Source: JAEUPI01 sp035764445 (lineage in GTDB: Bacteria > Pseudomonadota > Gammaproteobacteria > Burkholderiales > Burkholderiaceae_C). From it: a stretch of DNA of 16,351 nucleotides. Below, piece by piece: positions 14,421 through 16,351 of the stretch. The position numbers and the translations under genes are program-made. The stretch lies in the NCBI GenBank assembly GCA_035764445.1, contig DASTZF010000109.1:1-16351 (forward strand), in the 5' to 3' direction. Every line of letters begins with the position of its first letter. Position 1 is the first letter of the stretch. The notes beneath the pieces are model-generated. The model worked only from the letters and a program-made list of their open reading frames with translations, was not told the origin of the DNA and did not search any database.

Positions 14421-14632
14421 GTCTCGCTCCTGACCGACTTCGTGCGGCTCTCGAAACGACTGTAGGCTGGTTGCGCGCCAGTGGGTAGAGGAGGCGCGAT
14501 GCGTTGCGGGTCTTGGGCCTTGAGGCGTCCTTGCCACGCGCCTCGGCGTGCGCACGCGAACTTTCGTTGCCGTTGCAACACCCTGGGGAATCCTTGGCCG
14601 GGTCGCAGGGTAGCCCGATGCGATGATGGGCC
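14421..14632. promoter_or_regulatory. Divergent phaC / phaZ intergenic region
   Basis: These 212 bases should hold back-to-back promoters for phaC and phaZ. The inverted repeat GTTGC-CGTT-GCAAC (14566-14579) sits about 55 bases before the phaZ start and is a possible operator; CACGC/GCGTG (14535-14550) is a second weak one. On the minus strand TACAGT about 35-40 bases before the phaC start matches a -10 box at four of six positions but lacks a good -35. No gene is seen here. Confidence 0.3.
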
Positions 14633-15436
14633 ATGGCACAAACCGAGATCCGACGGGTGAACGTCGATGGCCAGTCCCTGCGGGTGGGCGTCACGCGCGG
14701 CAAGGGACCGCCGCTTCTGGTGTTCAATGGCCTGGGTGCCAACCTCGAGATCCTGGAGCCCTTGACGCAGGCGCTCGGCGGCATCGAGACGATCGTGTTC
14801 GACGTGCCGGGGGCCGGCGGCTCCGAGCGAGCGCTGCTGCCGTACCGTCTGCGCGGCCTGGCGCGCCTGGCCGAGCGGATGCTCGACGAGCTCGGCTACA
14901 GCGGCCCCGTCGACGTGCTCGGTCTGTCGTGGGGCGGAGCGCTGGCCCAGCAGTTCGCGTTCACCTGTCGCAAGCGCTGCCGCAAGCTGGTGCTGGTGGC
15001 CACGACCGCCGGCGTCACGATGGTGCCGGGCTCGCCGTTCGCGCTGGCGCGGCTGCTGCATCCGCGCCGCTACCGGGATGCGTCGCACCTGGAGCGCATC
15101 GCCCCCGACATCTACGGCGGCCAGGCACGCCGCGACCCGCGCATCGTGCGCGAGTACAGCCAGCGCTCGCGCTCGCCGCACTGGCTCGGTTATTTGTACC
15201 AGCAGCTCGCGTTCTGGGGTTGGAGCAGCCTGCCGTGGCTGCCGCTGCTGCCGCAGCCGACCCTGGTGCTGGCCGGCCGCGACGATCCGCTGGTGCCGGT
15301 GATCAATGCGCACATCCTGGCCACGCTGATCCCGCGCGCGCGGCTCGAAGTCGTCGACGACGGGCACCTCTTCCTGGTCAGCAACCCGCGCCGCGTGGTG
15401 CCATCGATTCGCAGGTTTCTGTCCGCGGCGCTCTGA
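14633..15436 (+). CDS. phaZ: Intracellular PHA depolymerase (medium-chain, PhaZ type), alpha/beta-hydrolase
   Basis: The product has 267 residues. It follows the Pseudomonas PhaZ pattern closely along its length: start MAQTEIRRVNVDGQSLR, LLVFNGLGANLEI at 28-40, VFDVPGAGGS at 55-64, LSWGGALAQQFAF at 98-110, RIAPDIYGG at 155-163, QPTLVLAGRDDPLVP at 208-222 and DDGHLFLV at 242-249. The triad is Ser99, Asp218 and His245, each three residues before the positions I recall for Pseudomonas putida PhaZ (102, 221, 248), which fits a three-residue shorter N-terminus. It would hydrolyse PHA on granules to free 3-hydroxy acids for reuse. The ATG at 14633 is fixed by the N-terminal match although the ribosome-binding site is weak. 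It is divergent from phaC, which supports the functional assignment. Confidence 0.9.
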   Translation: MAQTEIRRVNVDGQSLRVGVTRGKGPPLLVFNGLGANLEILEPLTQALGGIETIVFDVPGAGGSERALLPYRLRGLARLAERMLDELGYSGPVDVLGLSWGGALAQQFAFTCRKRCRKLVLVATTAGVTMVPGSPFALARLLHPRRYRDASHLERIAPDIYGGQARRDPRIVREYSQRSRSPHWLGYLYQQLAFWGWSSLPWLPLLPQPTLVLAGRDDPLVPVINAHILATLIPRARLEVVDDGHLFLVSNPRRVVPSIRRFLSAAL

Positions 15437-15469
15437 GGGCCCGCCGCAGCGTTTCAGTGCGCGGCGCAT

Positions 15470-15847
15470 TCAGCTGCGCCACGGCAGGTCCATCGCAACG
15501 CCGTCCGGCGAGCGCGTCACCACCGGCGTGGCGGCGAAGACGCCGACGATCTCCAGCGGTACCGAGCTGACGTTGAAGATCTGATGGTCGCGGTGCGCCG
15601 GCAGCACCACCGTGCAATCGGCGCCGAAGGCCTTCTTGAAGCCGCCGGCGTGCACTTCGCCGGCACCGGCGATGCACAGCACCACCTCGTCGCAGTCGTG
15701 CCGGTGCGGCGGCGTCGCGGCGCCCGGCGCCAGCGTCTGCCGCCACAGCGACAGCTCGCTCAAGCCGTGGTCGCCACATGCATAGGTGGTGTGCTCGACG
15801 CCGGGAATCGGGGTCGGCTCGGGACGGGTCTGCTCGATCACTCTCAT
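15470..15847 (-). CDS. Small single-domain cupin protein
   Basis: The product has 125 residues forming one cupin barrel. The first metal motif is PPHRHDCDEVVLCIAGAGEV-like, with His48, His50 and Glu54; the second contains His88 in PAHRDHQIFN. With these four ligands it could bind a divalent metal and act as a dioxygenase, isomerase or ligand-binding protein; the reaction cannot be told from sequence. The ATG at 15847 has AGGAG eight bases upstream; the longer reading lacks family similarity. Its 3' end faces phaZ across 33 bases, so the two are convergent. It is divergent from a LysR-type regulator 152 bases away, the usual layout in which a LysR protein controls the neighbouring gene. Confidence 0.85.
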   Translation of the reverse strand: MRVIEQTRPEPTPIPGVEHTTYACGDHGLSELSLWRQTLAPGAATPPHRHDCDEVVLCIAGAGEVHAGGFKKAFGADCTVVLPAHRDHQIFNVSSVPLEIVGVFAATPVVTRSPDGVAMDLPWRS

Positions 15848-15999
15848 GTCGGATCTCCTGCTTCGTGGGGGTGGGTGGAGTCCGAAGGCGCCTGGGACAT
15901 CGACAGTGTCGTGGCGTGACGCAGCGAAGACAATGGCCTGCAGTGCCGTATCATTGCCGACACTTTGTCTCAAATATCGAAAACGGCGTCGGCGGCCTC
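15848..15999. promoter_or_regulatory. Divergent cupin / LysR intergenic region
   Basis: The 152 bases between the cupin and LysR starts are the expected binding site for the regulator. The AT-richest part is near 15950-15985. It contains the inverted repeat TTTG-TCT-CAAA (15964-15974), and on the minus strand TTGAGA (15973-15968) is a five-of-six match to a -35 box for the cupin gene, though its -10 (GATACG) is poor. No T-N11-A LysR box could be singled out with confidence. Confidence 0.3.
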
Positions 16000-16351
16000 G
16001 TGAGCGGCGTGCAACAGTTCTTCGCGTTCGCGCAGACCGCGCGCCGCGGCAGCTTCTCCGAGGCGGCGCGCGACCTCGGCAGCTCGCCGTCCACCGTCGC
16101 CAAGAGCGTGGCGCGGCTCGAGGCCGGGCTCGGCGTCAAGCTGTTCCACCGCACGACCCGGCGCGTCAGCCTCACCGACGACGGCGAGCGGTTGTTCCGC
16201 CGGTGCGAGCGCGTGCTCGCCGAAGTGGAAGACCTGCAGGCCGAGGCCGCCGGCGTGCGCGCGGCGCCGTCGGGCACGCTGCGCATCAACATGCCGATCA
16301 CCTACGGCCGGCGCATCGTGATGCCGGTGCTCGCCGAGTTCGCGCGCCGCC
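16000..16351 (+). CDS. LysR-type transcriptional regulator, partial at window edge
   Basis: The first 117 residues are visible; the rest lies beyond the window. Residues 1-60 are a typical LysR winged helix-turn-helix: FFAFAQTARRGSFSEAARDL, then SSPSTVAKSVARLEAGLGVKLFHRTTRRVSLTD (given in two parts: SSPSTVAKSVARLE and GVKLFHRTTRRVSLTD). The linker helix follows at about 62-90, and SGTLRINMPITYGRRIVMPVL opens the effector-binding domain (start SGTLRINMP). The start is taken as the GTG at 16000, giving VSGVQQFF, about the normal distance before the helix-turn-helix; no good ribosome-binding site is seen, so a nearby alternative such as GTG at 16009 is possible. It is divergent from the cupin gene, its likely target. 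The effector is unknown. Confidence 0.88.
   Translation, partial: MSGVQQFFAFAQTARRGSFSEAARDLGSSPSTVAKSVARLEAGLGVKLFHRTTRRVSLTDDGERLFRRCERVLAEVEDLQAEAAGVRAAPSGTLRINMPITYGRRIVMPVLAEFARR

Noticed and set aside
12483..14465. 660-codon plus-strand open frame opposite phaC
   Set aside because: It is His/Arg/Ala-rich with no recognisable domain and is antisense to a clear PHA synthase with a full catalytic triad; a GC-rich shadow frame.
1..16351. CRISPR arrays, tRNA or rRNA genes, insertion sequences, prophage genes
   Set aside because: No regularly spaced repeats, cloverleaf-like segments, transposase motifs or terminal repeats were seen on reading both strands.

Overview
The window is GC-rich and densely packed, and it looks like the chromosome of a betaproteobacterium, most likely Burkholderiales. 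That assignment is inferred from codon use, the Mla-type permease with an N-terminal STAS domain, the auxiliary lipoprotein and the polyhydroxyalkanoate (PHA) genes. No RNA gene, insertion sequence, CRISPR array or prophage is visible, and no gap between genes exceeds about 215 bases.

Layout. (1) Bases 1-2586 carry three minus-strand genes: the N-terminal 509 codons of a large protein joining an alpha/beta-hydrolase to a subtilisin-like protease (cut by the window edge), a small MgtC/SapB-like membrane protein, and an Ala/Lys-rich repeat lipoprotein. (2) Bases 2799-9428 form a tight plus-strand six-gene block: mlaE (STAS fused to permease), mlaF (ATPase), mlaD (MCE protein), an ABC-transport auxiliary lipoprotein and two different acyl-CoA synthetases. 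The first four genes overlap by 1 to 4 bases; the next two gaps are 8 and 31 bases. (3) Bases 9483-12541 (minus) hold a PhnD-like periplasmic-binding lipoprotein and a hybrid histidine kinase whose GTG start overlaps the lipoprotein stop. (4) Bases 12747-15436 hold a divergent PHA pair: a synthase (phaC) resembling the Pseudomonas medium-chain type, and an intracellular depolymerase (phaZ) of the Pseudomonas type. (5) Bases 15470-16351 hold a small cupin divergent from a LysR-type regulator that runs off the right edge.

How the genes may work together. The main block combines an envelope lipid transporter with two enzymes that activate carboxylic acids as CoA thioesters. Nearby is a pair that stores and mobilises 3-hydroxyacyl units as PHA. 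A reasonable inference is a local lipid or fatty-acid handling neighbourhood: move lipid across the envelope, activate acyl chains, store or release carbon. The binding-protein/kinase pair looks like a ligand-sensing unit rather than a transporter, because no ABC permease or ATPase accompanies it. The least familiar items are the hydrolase-protease fusion, the transporter/acyl-CoA synthetase operon, the two tandem hairpins before the binding-protein gene, and the mcl-type PHA pair outside Pseudomonas.
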